From contig CM060918.1 in the NCBI GenBank assembly GCA_030737875.1, positions 881,992,403-882,056,402 on the forward strand: 64,000 nt of DNA, written 5' to 3'. Below are positions 22,048 to 31,206 of the stretch, in pieces; positions within the stretch are counted from its first letter, which is position 1; each line of letters starts with the position of its first letter. A program made the position numbers and the translations under genes. The notes below the pieces were generated by a model that did not search any database, was not told the origin of the DNA, and was given only the letters and a program-made list of their open reading frames with translations. This DNA is from Allium sativum (taxonomy: Eukaryota > Streptophyta > Magnoliopsida > Asparagales > Amaryllidaceae).

Positions 22048-22271
22048 ATTATAAGGTAAAAACTCTATCCTCCGGTTTGCGTTGCATTGTGTGATGGGAA
22101 CTGAGTCTTATAATGGCTTCATTTTTATAAAAAAGCATTTTTAAAAGAATTGTTTGTTTTAAAGCACTGGCAATCCAATGGAGTAAATCCGTTCCACGAA
22201 AGTGGTGTGGTCCTGTGATTAGCCATATTTTAATTGTGTTAAGTAGATTTCTCATACCAGTCCCATGACTG
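22048..22271 (+). other. Conserved stem cluster near the 3' end of the element C LTR
   Basis: Three inverted repeats in order: ATTATAAG (22048-22055) with CTTATAAT (22107-22114); CCAC-GAAA-GTGG (22194-22205), a GNRA-type tetraloop; CAGTC-CCAT-GACTG (22258-22271). All three recur in F and G at matching places, with paired substitutions. Confidence 0.8.
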
Positions 22272-22650
22272 ACTCGTAGTTTGTTTCACTTTCAAACTTG
22301 GATGCCCCTCTTTCTACACGGGCAGCCTTGTGTTCAGGTTTTTAGCAGGCTTTTTCTGGATAGCTGGAGCTGAAGATGGATTCTATCATTTATCTCTTTT
22401 TATGTTGTTCAGCTCTTATTGTACATTATGTTTAGTTTTCCGCTGTAGACATTTATGTATAGCTGAACTGTATCTGTACTAAGTATGATCCTGTATACTG
22501 TATAAATCTGATGATTATGTTTATCCAGTGTATTATTTGTTCATTATCTGGTGTATTTATTTAATTCTGTTCTGCTGTTATCTGTTTATGTGTTATATTC
22601 TAAAGATTACCCTTGTCACCGTCAGTACGGGATTTGGGGACGTCACAACG

Positions 22651-22662
22651 TGGTATCAGAGC
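22651..22662 (+). promoter_or_regulatory. Element C primer binding site, initiator tRNA-Met
   Basis: TGGTATCAGAGC three bases after the LTR end. Its last bases also pair in AGCTT-TGGTT-AAGCT. Confidence 0.93.
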
Positions 22663-22895
22663 TTTGGTTAAGCTTAGTGCTGGATGATAACATATTAACG
22701 AACTCGTCAGAAATAGAACCAGTAGTGTTCTAGGACGGGTTACTCATTATAGATAGGATCAGTAATATCCTGTATGAGTAGCAGAATGAAATACACCCTA
22801 GTAGACACATTTACATTCAAGTAATTGTATCTATATTTTGAAATATCTTTTCTGTGACCTGACACTTGATCTGCTATTTGCAGAAGTACTAGAAA
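22663..22895 (+). other. Element C post-PBS leader with two CAGTAGT-type hairpins
   Basis: Hairpin 1 (22714-22732): TAGAAC, loop CAGTAGT, GTTCTA. Hairpin 2 (22741-22780): outer TACTCAT/ATGAGTA, inner AGGAT, loop CAGTAAT, ATCCT. Element G has TAGGAT-CAGTAGT-ATCCTA after its PBS. An acceptor-like TATTTGCAG lies 12 bases before the gag ATG. The location suits packaging or dimerisation signals, which is inference. Confidence 0.75.
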
Positions 22896-23714
22896 ATGAG
22901 TGTCAGAAACAGGAGAAATGCAGAACCCGATCTAGAGGCTCTAATAAAGAGATATTGAAATCTGGGCGGAGCACAGTTCTCGGGCAATGAATCTATAATT
23001 CATACTCGAGCTTGGATGAGTTCTGTTGAAAGAATATTTGAACGTATCCAGTTGAGAGATTATCAGAAAAGACTAGTAGCATCTTGGGCGCTCAAAGAAG
23101 AAGCTTAAATCTGGTGGGAAACAATCATCAAAGATAATCCAGAAGGTGATATCACCTGGGATAGATTCAAAGAGATTTTCCTAGAAAGATTTACTCCTCC
23201 TGAAGTGACTGAACGATTATGTGATGAATTCTCTTATCTGATACAAGGAGATATGACCATTCCAGAATATCATAAGAAATTCAATGAACTTTCTCACTTT
23301 GCTACTCATTTGATTCAAGATCCAAAGAGGAAGAATCTGAGATTTATTCATGGCCTGCAATGAAAATATCAGAATAGTGTGATGAGGAATGTGAAGCTTC
23401 CTTTTTCTGAAATGATATACATTGCTTATCAGTATGAAGATCCCCATAAGAAAGGTATGCTGCGGGATAAAGAGGAAGTCAGTTCTAGTAACAAAGTGGA
23501 CTTTGAGAATGATAGTCCTGAGCCCAGTAAGAAGCCCAGTGCCAAGAGGAAAAGGGCTAAATCTAAGAAGGAACTAGTAACGACCGCCGTATGCAACAAC
23601 TGCCATAAGCAAGGACATTTGCAAGGAAATTGCAGATCTTTAAAGAAACTAAAGAAGAGTGAATCGAAATCCAAGAACAAGTTTCAAGAGATTAGAGAGT
23701 GTAATTTTTATTGA
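22896..23714 (+). pseudogene. gag: Element C gag, with stops, truncated
   Basis: One frame from ATG 22896 to the stop at 23712. Readable Gag core: the AWMSSVERIFERIQL helix, the IWWETII motif, ITWDRFKEIFLERF and YHKKFNELSHFA. Then a Lys-rich linker and a CCHC knuckle CNNCHKQGHLQGNC (first Cys is codon 233). Three in-frame stops: TGA 22956, TAA 23106, TGA 23361. The frame ends at ECNFY, apparently the start of a second knuckle, where D begins. The first stop lies where Trp (TGG) is plausible and the second where Gln (CAA) is plausible, so both fit deamination. Confidence 0.85.
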
Positions 23715-23772
23715 AGAGGGAGCCTCGTGGTCGGAGATGGGGTTGAGGGAAGCGGCGCCGGGCTTAAGAAGG
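23715..23772 (-). repeat. Element D: minus-strand LTR remnant, piece 1
   Basis: 58 bp of GC-rich sequence of the kind found just after the promoter in this LTR family (compare 42795-43060). The junction with C gag at about 23714 is a truncation point. After element E the same piece continues at 34643. Confidence 0.5.
23768..23772. repeat. Target site duplication GAAGG, left of element E
   Basis: Repeated exactly at 34638-34642. Confidence 0.95.
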
Positions 23773-23980
23773 TGTAACACCCCGTAATTTTATAACATTA
23801 AAATTCACAAATTAAAGTATACTTAATTTTTAGAAAAGAATTAAGTGAAATGGGTAGCGCAGAGAAATATATATATTGGTATATATATATATATAAATTA
23901 AAAATTAAATAAATAAATATGCGAAAAAGTTCAAAACAACGAATTGGGAGGGGAAATAACCGAACCGGCCCATTTTTGAG

Positions 23981-24006
23981 GTCGACCCAAGCCCCGCTGG
24001 GTCGAC
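23981..24006. promoter_or_regulatory. Element E U3: inverted GTCGAC boxes
   Basis: GTCGACCCA (23981-23989) and TGGGTCGAC (23998-24006), a perfect 9-bp inverted repeat about 125 bp upstream of the TATA box. Element B has an inverted GTCGAC pair in U3 too. The 3' LTR copy is at 31997-32022. Confidence 0.7.
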
Positions 24007-24129
24007 TAGGGGTTAATCCAGGGTGTTTGGCTGTCAACCCGTGGGCCGATTCGCTCAAATGCAGATTTTGCATTTGATTTGTTCTCATGGTTCAGGGTTA
24101 ATCTAATGGTCCTAAATAACTTCCTACAC

Positions 24130-24160
24130 CTATAAATACACCATAATGCTAACCCTAAAC
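24130..24160 (+). promoter_or_regulatory. Element E core promoter: TATA box and telo-box-like motif
   Basis: CTATAAATA (24130-24138) followed 20 bases later by AACCCTAAAC (24151-24160). The same pair is in the 3' LTR (32146-32176), and an equivalent pair occurs in LTR H2 (59101-59134). Confidence 0.7.
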
Positions 24161-24189
24161 CTAATTAAAATAGAATAGTTACCGTCGCC

Positions 24190-24219
24190 ATGGAAATCAA
24201 TGGAGCCGCCGCCAACTAA
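24190..24219 (+). other. Element E leader: 9-codon upstream ORF
   Basis: ATG in a good context (GCCATGG) reading MEINGAAAN then TAA. Identical in the 3' LTR. Positionally equivalent to the 8-codon ORF of element B. Confidence 0.45.
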
Positions 24220-25183
24220 GAAAGAAGAAAAGAAAATTCAATTCTAATTCTCTCAACCCTAAAGCAAAGCAAAACTCTCTCTTTTCTTCTCTAAATTGTG
24301 AGTATGATGATCTTAACAAGATTATTATCATTTTAATTAGGTTGAGTTATGAATGGATTATGAGTAGATGATGTGAATTATCATATATGTTGTTGTAAAC
24401 CCCTTTTGCTATCATGTATATTGTAAATCCAATGTTATGTGATGATGATATCTTACATGTTGTAAATCATGCTATGATGATGTTATGTATGTTGAAAGTT
24501 TCTATGCTAAGTTGTGATGAATCATACATGTTAAAAAGGCCATGATGTTACCATCTATGCTAGTTAGTTCATATTAATTAAATCATCATGTTTGGGTTAT
24601 GTTGATCTATATGACAAGTGACATATGCAAGTTAGATTGATTAGAAAAGTTATGAGCATATACCAAGACATCTATTATGACATCTAGAATTATGCTATAA
24701 CATATGTGATATCCTATGCTAGTTCACACCATCTTTATGTTGCCTAAAAACCCCATATGCAAGTTTATGTATAGATTTGGGCTATGATCATATCATGTAA
24801 ATTGAGACATTTAACAAGTTAACACCTTTTGATCCTTAACATGTGTAGTTTATGCAAGTTTCACCCCTATTATGATTAGACTTATTTTAATTGTCTATAT
24901 GTTGTGATAATTTATCTTTGTGCTAGGTGTTAGACTATACAAGTCTAGCCTATATTATGAGTTGAATAAGCGAACGTATAAACGTGGGGTAGGGGTAATA
25001 TTAAGGATTTAATATTAAAAAGTTGGGGTGCAATTGATATGATTTTGCATGCCATAAGTGGATGGCCATAATTGAGTCAATTATGGACATCATTAAAAGT
25101 TGACTTAATTAATAATTTGAATAGGGAATTATTAAAATTGGGGTAAAAGATTTTAAGTGTTAATCAATGCTTAGGACACGAGG

Positions 25184-25377
25184 TTGGACTCGTTTGTGAT
25201 GTAAACCTGCCCGGACCCGCCCGGCAAATCCAGTGGTCACAAATGTCAGCCCAATGTGAGAGGTCCTAGGCCTAAACTAAAGCATAACGGTTGTAAAGAC
25301 ACGAGGTTAGACTCTTTTATGGTGTAAGACTGCCCGGAACCGCCCGGCAAATCCAGCTGCCATAAATGCCAGTCTAA
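25184..25377 (+). other. Element E leader: tandem pair of two-stem hairpins
   Basis: Copy 1: TTGG (25184) with CCAA (25251), inner TTTGTGA (25193) with TCACAAA (25237). Copy 2: TTAGACT (25307) with AGTCTAA (25371), inner TTTATGG (25316) with CCATAAA (25360). The stems differ between copies but stay paired. Homologous to 4544-4725 in B. The 3' LTR copies are at 33198-33257 and 33311-33381. Confidence 0.85.
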
Positions 25378-26635
25378 TGTGAGAGGTCTTTATGAGGTTA
25401 TGGCCTGAATGAATTAAGAAATACTTAACCACATAAACATGTAAGGTGGGACATGGGGGTTAAGTAGGTGCCTTGGGTGGCATGAGGAATCTAGGGGGTG
25501 CCCTTAGTGGCATGTGAAATACGATTAGTAAGACTTAACCAAACACACATGTAAATGAACATGACTAAGAGGGTTAAGTGGGATATACTAGTGACAAGCT
25601 TAGGTGGGTAGCTTGTGGGGGCCCATTTCGACCAGTATCCCAAACGTATATTTGTGGGCTCGATCCAAGTCGAGGACAGGACACGCATGCTGGGTTCGAC
25701 TGTAAGAGGCCAAAACGGGGAGCGGTAGCAACGCAAGTCCAACGGGTTTAATATGCGTGTGTGGACCCGGGATGGTAGGTAAGACGTTGTTGCATCGTGT
25801 AGGTATAAGCCATGCATTCTGAAGTTGTATCGGGTTGCCACTTTAGGGGAGTGATACACCCCACTATGGGGCCAGCACGGGTATCTACGAGTAGGGAGCC
25901 GATCGAAAGTGGGTAGTGGGGTAAACCTAGTGGAGATAGGGGCAGACGACACCTATGTAGTCAGCTAGGGGTACGTAAGGCTATTTATAAAGTTTCTGTG
26001 TAAAGCAAGTGGGATCAAACAATAGGGTGACTGGTGTGGTGCAGTGTAGTAATGTGCGGTGCAGTGTAGTAATCATTCGTTAGTAATTAGGTGTGCCTTT
26101 ACCGTTATCTTTAACGTTATCTTAAACGCTATCTTTATCTTCCTAAGAGTTCATAGACATTTACTTGTCTTCCAGCTTATGCCTTAGTCTAGTTATTTTG
26201 ATAGTAGTATTGTTAGAATTATCATACTCGCCAGACTTTATGTTGGACCCCCTCTATTTCTATCCTTTTTCCCCCTCCAGGTCGTCAGGTTGGGCCCAGC
26301 TCTAGTGGAGTTTGATTGAATTTCTTCGTCTCTCTTTGGAAAGCTTGGACAGTTGAAGTAAAGTCCAGCTTGTTGTCTTTTTAATGGCTATTTATGTAAT
26401 GGGATTATGTATTTTATTTTTATGAAGATGGATATTATACTTGGTTATGATCTATGGTTTTATGATGTAACAAACATGTTTAATTTCCGCTGCAATAAAA
26501 TGAAGTTTTGGATTTCCAAGTACTATTTACTATCTGTCTTGTTGTAATTTTTCTGTTCTATATTCACTTATAACCTCCATGGAAGTTAATGCATTCCCTT
26601 TGTGAGTGACATTAATGGACGTGGGGTGTTACACG

Positions 26636-26647
26636 TGGTATCAGAGC
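26636..26647 (+). promoter_or_regulatory. Element E primer binding site, initiator tRNA-Met
   Basis: TGGTATCAGAGC two bases after the LTR. Its first five bases can pair with a downstream TACCA. Confidence 0.95.
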
Positions 26648-26836
26648 TTAAGGTTACCAGAAAAGATAAAAATACTTTAGAAAAATAGTTATTTTTGGAA
26701 GAAGTGCTTTCAAAAACATGTTTTAATGAGAAATTTAAAGAGAAAAGTCTTTAATAAAAAAAAAACATAATCCCCAATAGCCCATATCTTTATCTTTCGA
26801 ATTCTCCATTCTGAATCTTTCCTTTTTTGTTTCAGC

Positions 26837-27748
26837 ATGGCTGAAGATCTTAATCTACCCGACGGTGTAACGATACCAGGATGGTATAGGAGGTTATTAG
26901 AGGCTAGGGCCGCTGCAGGTCTAGCCAATGTTCCTCCACCACCAGTTGCACCCGTTCCTCCTCCTCCTCCTCGCGTAGATACTTTTGCAAAGACGTGCAA
27001 GGAATTCAAGGCTATGGGTGGAAAACCATTTCAAGGGTCAGAAACGTTTGTGGAAGCTAGAGATTGGCTTAAGGAGGTGGAAGAATTGCTAGAAATCTTT
27101 GAAGTAGAAGAACGGAGGAGAGTTCATTTAGCAGCTTGGTTGATGAAGGGAGAGGCCTCGTTTTGGTGGGAGGTCACTAATGGGGAGCGTCCTGTTGACT
27201 CTTGGGCGGATTTCAGACGTAGGTTCGAGGCGAAGTTTCTCTCAAGGGCGGAAGAAAATCTATATATGGAAAGGTTCTTGACATTGAAGCAAGGAAGCTC
27301 ATCAGTGAAAGAATATGTCAATAAATTTAATCAGTTAGCAAGGTTTGGCTTGGACTTAGTGAACACGCCGGAGAAGAAGGCGCTGAGGTTCGTGAATGGC
27401 TTGAATGAACCATTGCAAGGGTTGGCTATGACCCACATCCTTATGGGGGCCACCTTTGAGAAGTTAGTAGAAATGGCGCTTATGCATGAGGAGAAAAGCG
27501 CTAAAGCTGATAAGGCACCCGAGAAGAAGGGGGATCAGAAGAAACCACAACAGCAAAACAAGAAGGGTGGTAAAGACAATAACGACAAGGGAAAGAAGGA
27601 GTGCTTTAACTGTGGAACCCCAGGCCATCTTAGCAAGGATTGCCGAAAGAAAAAGAAGACAGACTATTTTCATTGTGGCGATGCAGGACATTTAGTGAAG
27701 GACTGCCCAAAGAATGGGCAAAGGGCAGGAGCTACCTCGGGAGGATAG
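26837..27748 (+). CDS. gag: Element E Gag (ends at an amber codon)
   Basis: 303 residues from ATG 26837. Proline-rich N-terminus, capsid-like core (FKAMGGKPFQG, GEASFWWEV, FLTLKQGSSSVKEYVNKF), basic linker, then two zinc knuckles. Knuckle 1 CFNCGTPGHLSKDC (256-269) is intact. Knuckle 2 (277-290) has Tyr instead of its first Cys. The frame stops at TAG 27746, with another TAG two codons on, then the same frame continues into protease. A nearby repeat of the same peptide (GQVQAL) has CAA and CAG where the TAGs stand, so both stops are probably former Gln codons. Confidence 0.9.
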   Translation: MAEDLNLPDGVTIPGWYRRLLEARAAAGLANVPPPPVAPVPPPPPRVDTFAKTCKEFKAMGGKPFQGSETFVEARDWLKEVEELLEIFEVEERRRVHLAAWLMKGEASFWWEVTNGERPVDSWADFRRRFEAKFLSRAEENLYMERFLTLKQGSSSVKEYVNKFNQLARFGLDLVNTPEKKALRFVNGLNEPLQGLAMTHILMGATFEKLVEMALMHEEKSAKADKAPEKKGDQKKPQQQNKKGGKDNNDKGKKECFNCGTPGHLSKDCRKKKKTDYFHCGDAGHLVKDCPKNGQRAGATSGG

Positions 27749-27760
27749 GTGTAGGCTCTT

Positions 27761-29752
27761 ATGGCACCAGGGCAGGCAAGGGGACAAGTTCAGGCTCTCG
27801 CGGTCCCACCGCTGCAAGAACGAGGTAGAACCATTTCTGTTGAAAGCTTAGTTTTTCTGTTTGATCATCCTGTCCGTACCTTATTCGATTCGGGCGCATC
27901 ACATTCGTTCATCTCTACATCATTAGTTGAATCACTGCACTTAAACACCTGTTTAGTAGAGGATCCCTTAGTTGTTTCGAATCCAATAGGGGGCTCAGCT
28001 TATTTGTCCATGATGTATTTGGATTTGAAAATTTCCATACTTAGCGTTGAATTTAGATGTGATGCTTATGTGTTGGGCTTCACGGGCTATGGGCTAATTT
28101 TAGAAATGGATTGGTTATCCAGAAATGGGGCCGTTCTTGATTGTGAAAGGAGAGTAGTTAGGCTCGTGACTCGCCTTGGAAACACTCTCGAAATCTTTTG
28201 TAATCCCATAAATTCGGTTCTGCTAAGTTATCTAGAATCGCTTGACGCGTCTGAGGAAAACCTACGATCTGTTAGAGTGGTCCGAGAATATTCGGATGTG
28301 TTTGAGGAGGTGAAGGGCTTGCCACCGAAGAGGGAGATAGATTTTCGAATATATCTTGTGGATAATGCGAAACCAGTATCTTTGCCAGTACGCCACATGG
28401 CTCCATGTGAATGGAGGGAACTAGATAAGCAAGTGAAGGAGTTGCTTGAGAAGGGGTTCATAAAACGAAGTATATCGGAGTGGGGTGCTCCAGTAGTATT
28501 TGCCACGAAGGCGGATGGGTCCCTTAGACTGTGTGTGGACTATAGAGAACTTAATAAACTTACTAAGAAGAACAGACACCCACTGCCGAGGATTGACGAT
28601 CTCTTCGATCAGTTAGTTGGCGCCTCAGTGTTTTTGCTGTTGGACTTAGCCACTGGGTTCCATCAGTTGAGAGTGGCTGAGGATAGCATAGACAAGACTG
28701 CGTTTAGGACTCCGGACGGTTTCTATGAATGGCTAGTGATGCCCTTCGGTTTGACAAACGCCCCAGCATATTTTGTTGATTTGATGAGTAGGGTGTTTAG
28801 GGAGTACCTTAACAAATTCGTGGTAGTCTTTATAGATGACATCTTGATCTTTTCTAAGGATGAAGAAGAGCATTCCCTACATCTTAGGGAAGTGTTGGAG
28901 ACCCTACGAGCGCATAGCCTTAAGGCTAAATTTTCTAAGTGTCACTTCTGGAGGAAGGAAGTACGGTTCTTGGGGCACGTGGTTTCCAAAAAAGGGATAG
29001 CCGTGGATCCCGCGAAGGTGGTGGCCATCCAAGATTGGAAGGTTCCTAAAAATGCTACCGAAGTGAGAAGTTTCTTGGGGTTGGCTGGCTACTATAGGAA
29101 GTTTATCAAAGACTTCGCAAAGATAACAGCTCCATTGACACGCTTGACGAAGAAGAACCTAGTTTTCACATGGGACGTAAATTGTGATGATGCGTTCCAA
29201 CGTTTGAAGAGAGCTTTGACTTCAGCCCCAGTCTTAGTATTGCCAGACGGGAGTAAGCCGTTTACCGTTTATACTGACGCTTGTGGGACAGGACTAGGCG
29301 CAGTCTTAATGCAAGAGGGCAGGGTAATAGCCTATGGTGGAAGGCAGTTGAGAGCGCATGAGAAGAATTGCCCCACACATGACCTAGAATTGGTCGCTAT
29401 TGTTTTCGCGCTTAAGTCTTGGCGTCATTATCTTCTTGGTGAGAAATTCGAATTATTCACTGACCACAAGTCTTTAAAATACCTATTCTCTCAAAAGGAC
29501 TTGAACTTAAGGCAGCAAAGGTGGATGGAGTTCTTAGCGTCCTACGACTTCGAAATAGCCTATACCCCTAGCAAGGGTAACGTGGTGGCAGACGCCTTAA
29601 GTAGAAAAAGATTATCCTTAAGTCCTTTGTTTATTGAGCGGCGAAGTTTAGAATTCATTTCGATGTTTGACTTTAGACCTTCCGTTGACTTCGTACCCGG
29701 TTTGCTAGCATCCTTGGAGGTCAGACCTACGCTTTTGGGACGGATTGGCTAG
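27761..29752 (+). CDS. pol: Element E Pol, protease-RT-RNase H section
   Basis: 663 residues in the same frame as Gag. Protease DSGASHSF (Asp43 of this section) is followed by LEMDWL, where B has Gly rather than Glu. RT has [23 protein letters not shown] and the catalytic pair in IDDIL (Asp359-Asp360). RNase H has [18 protein letters not shown] and TDHKSLKYL. It ends at TAG 29750 before integrase. The ATG at 27761 is probably not a true start; the product would be part of Gag-Pol. Confidence 0.9.
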   Translation: MAPGQARGQVQALAVPPLQERGRTISVESLVFLFDHPVRTLFDSGASHSFISTSLVESLHLNTCLVEDPLVVSNPIGGSAYLSMMYLDLKISILSVEFRCDAYVLGFTGYGLILEMDWLSRNGAVLDCERRVVRLVTRLGNTLEIFCNPINSVLLSYLESLDASEENLRSVRVVREYSDVFEEVKGLPPKREIDFRIYLVDNAKPVSLPVRHMAPCEWRELDKQVKELLEKGFIKRSISEWGAPVVFATKADGSLRLCVDYRELNKLTKKNRHPLPRIDDLFDQLVGASVFLLLDLATGFHQLRVAEDSIDKTAFRTPDGFYEWLVMPFGLTNAPAYFVDLMSRVFREYLNKFVVVFIDDILIFSKDEEEHSLHLREVLETLRAHSLKAKFSKCHFWRKEVRFLGHVVSKKGIAVDPAKVVAIQDWKVPKNATEVRSFLGLAGYYRKFIKDFAKITAPLTRLTKKNLVFTWDVNCDDAFQRLKRALTSAPVLVLPDGSKPFTVYTDACGTGLGAVLMQEGRVIAYGGRQLRAHEKNCPTHDLELVAIVFALKSWRHYLLGEKFELFTDHKSLKYLFSQKDLNLRQQRWMEFLASYDFEIAYTPSKGNVVADALSRKRLSLSPLFIERRSLEFISMFDFRPSVDFVPGLLASLEVRPTLLGRIG

Positions 29753-29773
29753 GCACAGCGAGACGACCCGCAG

Positions 29774-30538
29774 TTGGTTGAGTTAGTAGAAAAACTCAAA
29801 GGAGGGGAGTCACCAAGCCATCTCTGTAGGTATATCCTAGACGATAAGGGTTGGTTACGTAGGGACGGTAGACTTTGTGTACCAAAAGACCATGACCTAT
29901 GGAAGACTATTCTTGATGAAGCACATCGTTCGAAGATGACCATTCATCCCGGCGGGGACAAGATGTACAAAGACATGAAGAGAGTTTACTTTTGGGCCGG
30001 CATGAAGAAAGACGTGGCCGAGTATGTCGCTAGATGCTTGGTGTGCCAACAAGTAAAAGCGGAGCAAAAGAAACCCGGTGGGTTGCTTCACCCATTGGAG
30101 GTTCCACTATGGAAATGGGAAAGCATCTCGATGGATTTTGTGGATGGATTACCGCGATCGAGGAAGGGTAATACGGGAATTTGGGTTACAGTAGATAGAC
30201 TTACTAAGAGCGCCCATTTTATTCCCGTGAAGAGTAAGAGGACTGCTCCATGGTTAGCTTCTGTATACGTTCGAGAGATAGTTCGTTTGCACGGTGTTCC
30301 TTCTAGCATAGTGAGCGACCGCGATCCTATTTTCACTAGCGAATTTTGGAGAATCTTACAAGAGGCGGTTGGGACTCAGTTATGTTTGAGCACCGCATAT
30401 CATCCTCAGACGGACGGCCAGACTGAGAGGGTGAATCGCATTCTAGAGGATCTGTTGAGGCTATGTATCCTAGACTTTGGGGGTACATGGGAAGAGCATC
30501 TTCCATTGGTTGAGTTCACATATAATAATAGCTTTTAG
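29774..30538 (+). CDS. Element E Pol, integrase section
   Basis: 254 residues in the same frame as the upstream sections. HHCC finger ([19 protein letters not shown]) and an intact catalytic triad: Asp121 (SMDFVDG), Asp182 (SDRDPIF) and Glu218 (DGQTER), with 35 residues between the last two. It ends at TAG 30536, where element B has a Gln codon. It inserts the cDNA; the 5-bp TSD agrees with its activity. Confidence 0.9.
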   Translation: MVELVEKLKGGESPSHLCRYILDDKGWLRRDGRLCVPKDHDLWKTILDEAHRSKMTIHPGGDKMYKDMKRVYFWAGMKKDVAEYVARCLVCQQVKAEQKKPGGLLHPLEVPLWKWESISMDFVDGLPRSRKGNTGIWVTVDRLTKSAHFIPVKSKRTAPWLASVYVREIVRLHGVPSSIVSDRDPIFTSEFWRILQEAVGTQLCLSTAYHPQTDGQTERVNRILEDLLRLCILDFGGTWEEHLPLVEFTYNNSF

Positions 30539-30550
30539 TCCAGCATTGGT

Positions 30551-30940
30551 ATGACACCATTCGAAGCTCTATATGGACGACCTTGTCGTTCACCTACATG
30601 TTGGTGGGAATCTACGGATAAGATCTTACTTGGGCCCGATATGATTAGGGAGACTTCAGAGAAGATTGACTTGATTCGAAGGAGGATGAAAGTAGCGCAA
30701 GATAGGCAGAAATCTTATGCGGATAAGAGGAGGACAGATCTCGAGTTTGAAGTTGGGGACATGGTCTTTGTCAAAGTGCCTCCATTACGAAACGTTGTTC
30801 GCTTTGGGTCCGTTGGGAAATTATCACCAAGGTTTGTAGGGCCGTTTCCTATTAAGGAGAGGATTGGACGGAGGCGTATAGAGTGGAGTTGTCCGAGAGA
30901 CATAGTGGTGTACATGACGTATTCCATGTGTCACATTTGA
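30551..30940 (+). pseudogene. Element E integrase C-terminal region, frameshifted
   Basis: Same frame as 29774-30538. It contains [17 protein letters not shown], the helix with SYADKRR, and LSPRFVGPFPIKERIG. A frameshift near 30870-30890 ends the sense reading; the continuation lies in the frame of 30883-31206. Confidence 0.8.
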
Positions 30941-31206
30941 GGAAGTGCTTGCACGAGACCGCGGAAGTGGTAGAGCCGAGCTTACTTAGAGAGGTGGAGA
31001 TAGAGCGTGATGCGACAATTCGACGAGCTCCTACGCGCATTCTTGGGTCAGAGATCAAGAGGTTGAGGAATCGAGAAGTCAGACTAGTCAAAGTGCAATG
31101 GGGAGATGATGAGAGCAACGCTACTTGGGAGACGGAAGAGAAGATGCGTTCACGATACCCTTTTCTTTTTAAGGGTATGTCCTTTAATTTCTCCTTTATT
31201 GCTTAG
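30883..31206 (+). CDS. Element E chromodomain-like C-terminal tail
   Basis: Reads HDVFHVSHLRKCLHE (end of the integrase GPF/Y-type module) and then a chromodomain-like segment: RRAPTRILGSEIKRLRN, VRLVKVQWGDD, NATWETEEKM, YPFLF. The aromatic Trp residues missing in B are present here. A full chromodomain has an aromatic cage; this Tekay-type version is reduced. Probably once fused in frame to integrase. Confidence 0.75.
   Translation: MELSERHSGVHDVFHVSHLRKCLHETAEVVEPSLLREVEIERDATIRRAPTRILGSEIKRLRNREVRLVKVQWGDDESNATWETEEKMRSRYPFLFKGMSFNFSFIA

Larger units (their letters stand above)
17419..22647 (+). repeat. Element C 5' LTR (5229 bp)
   Basis: Begins TGTAACGACCCGG and ends GGGGACGTCACA before the PBS. 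U3 is about 0.86 kb (TATA at 18278), so R-U5 exceeds 4 kb. Internal order: GC-rich leader with sORF 18298-18660; 25-bp AT repeats 18905-19035; (TA)n 19055-19081; hairpin 19090-19108; about 125-bp repeats 19360-19860; 71-bp repeats 19850-20130; a 245-bp duplication 20207-20700; then a conserved U5 part (20820-22647) shared with F, G and partly H3. Confidence 0.9.
17419..23714 (+). mobile_element. Element C, truncated gypsy-type element with 5.2-kb LTR
   Basis: 5' LTR 17419-22647, PBS 22651-22662, leader with hairpins, then gag 22896-23714, where it stops abruptly against minus-strand LTR remnant D. No protease, RT, polypurine tract or 3' LTR remains. The Gag type (WWETI motif and CCHC) suggests a chromovirus. 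Its LTR is of the same family as F, and is related to G. Confidence 0.85.
23773..26633 (+). repeat. Element E 5' LTR (2861 bp)
   Basis: TGTAACACCCCG to GGGGTGTTACA. A TA-rich run lies at 23868-23895. U3 is about 360 bp to the TATA box and the R-U5 leader about 2.5 kb. The leader has a telo-box-like AACCCTAAAC, a 9-codon ORF, a donor-like GTGAGT, and the paired hairpins. An antisense ORF (25491-25952) is judged accidental. Confidence 0.95.
24298..26835 (+). other. Possible leader intron of element E
   Basis: A donor-like GTGAGTATG at 24298 and an acceptor TCTTTCCTTTTTTGTTTCAG ending at 26835, one base before the gag ATG. Splicing would remove 2.5 kb including the hairpins and PBS, leaving a leader of about 140 nt. 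The exon base before the donor is T, which is not ideal. Hypothesis from sequence only. Confidence 0.3.

Noticed and set aside
25491..25952. 153-codon minus-strand ORF in the E 5' LTR
   Set aside because: Antisense to the leader, no known domain, and broken by a frameshift in the nearly identical 3' LTR (33495-33956).
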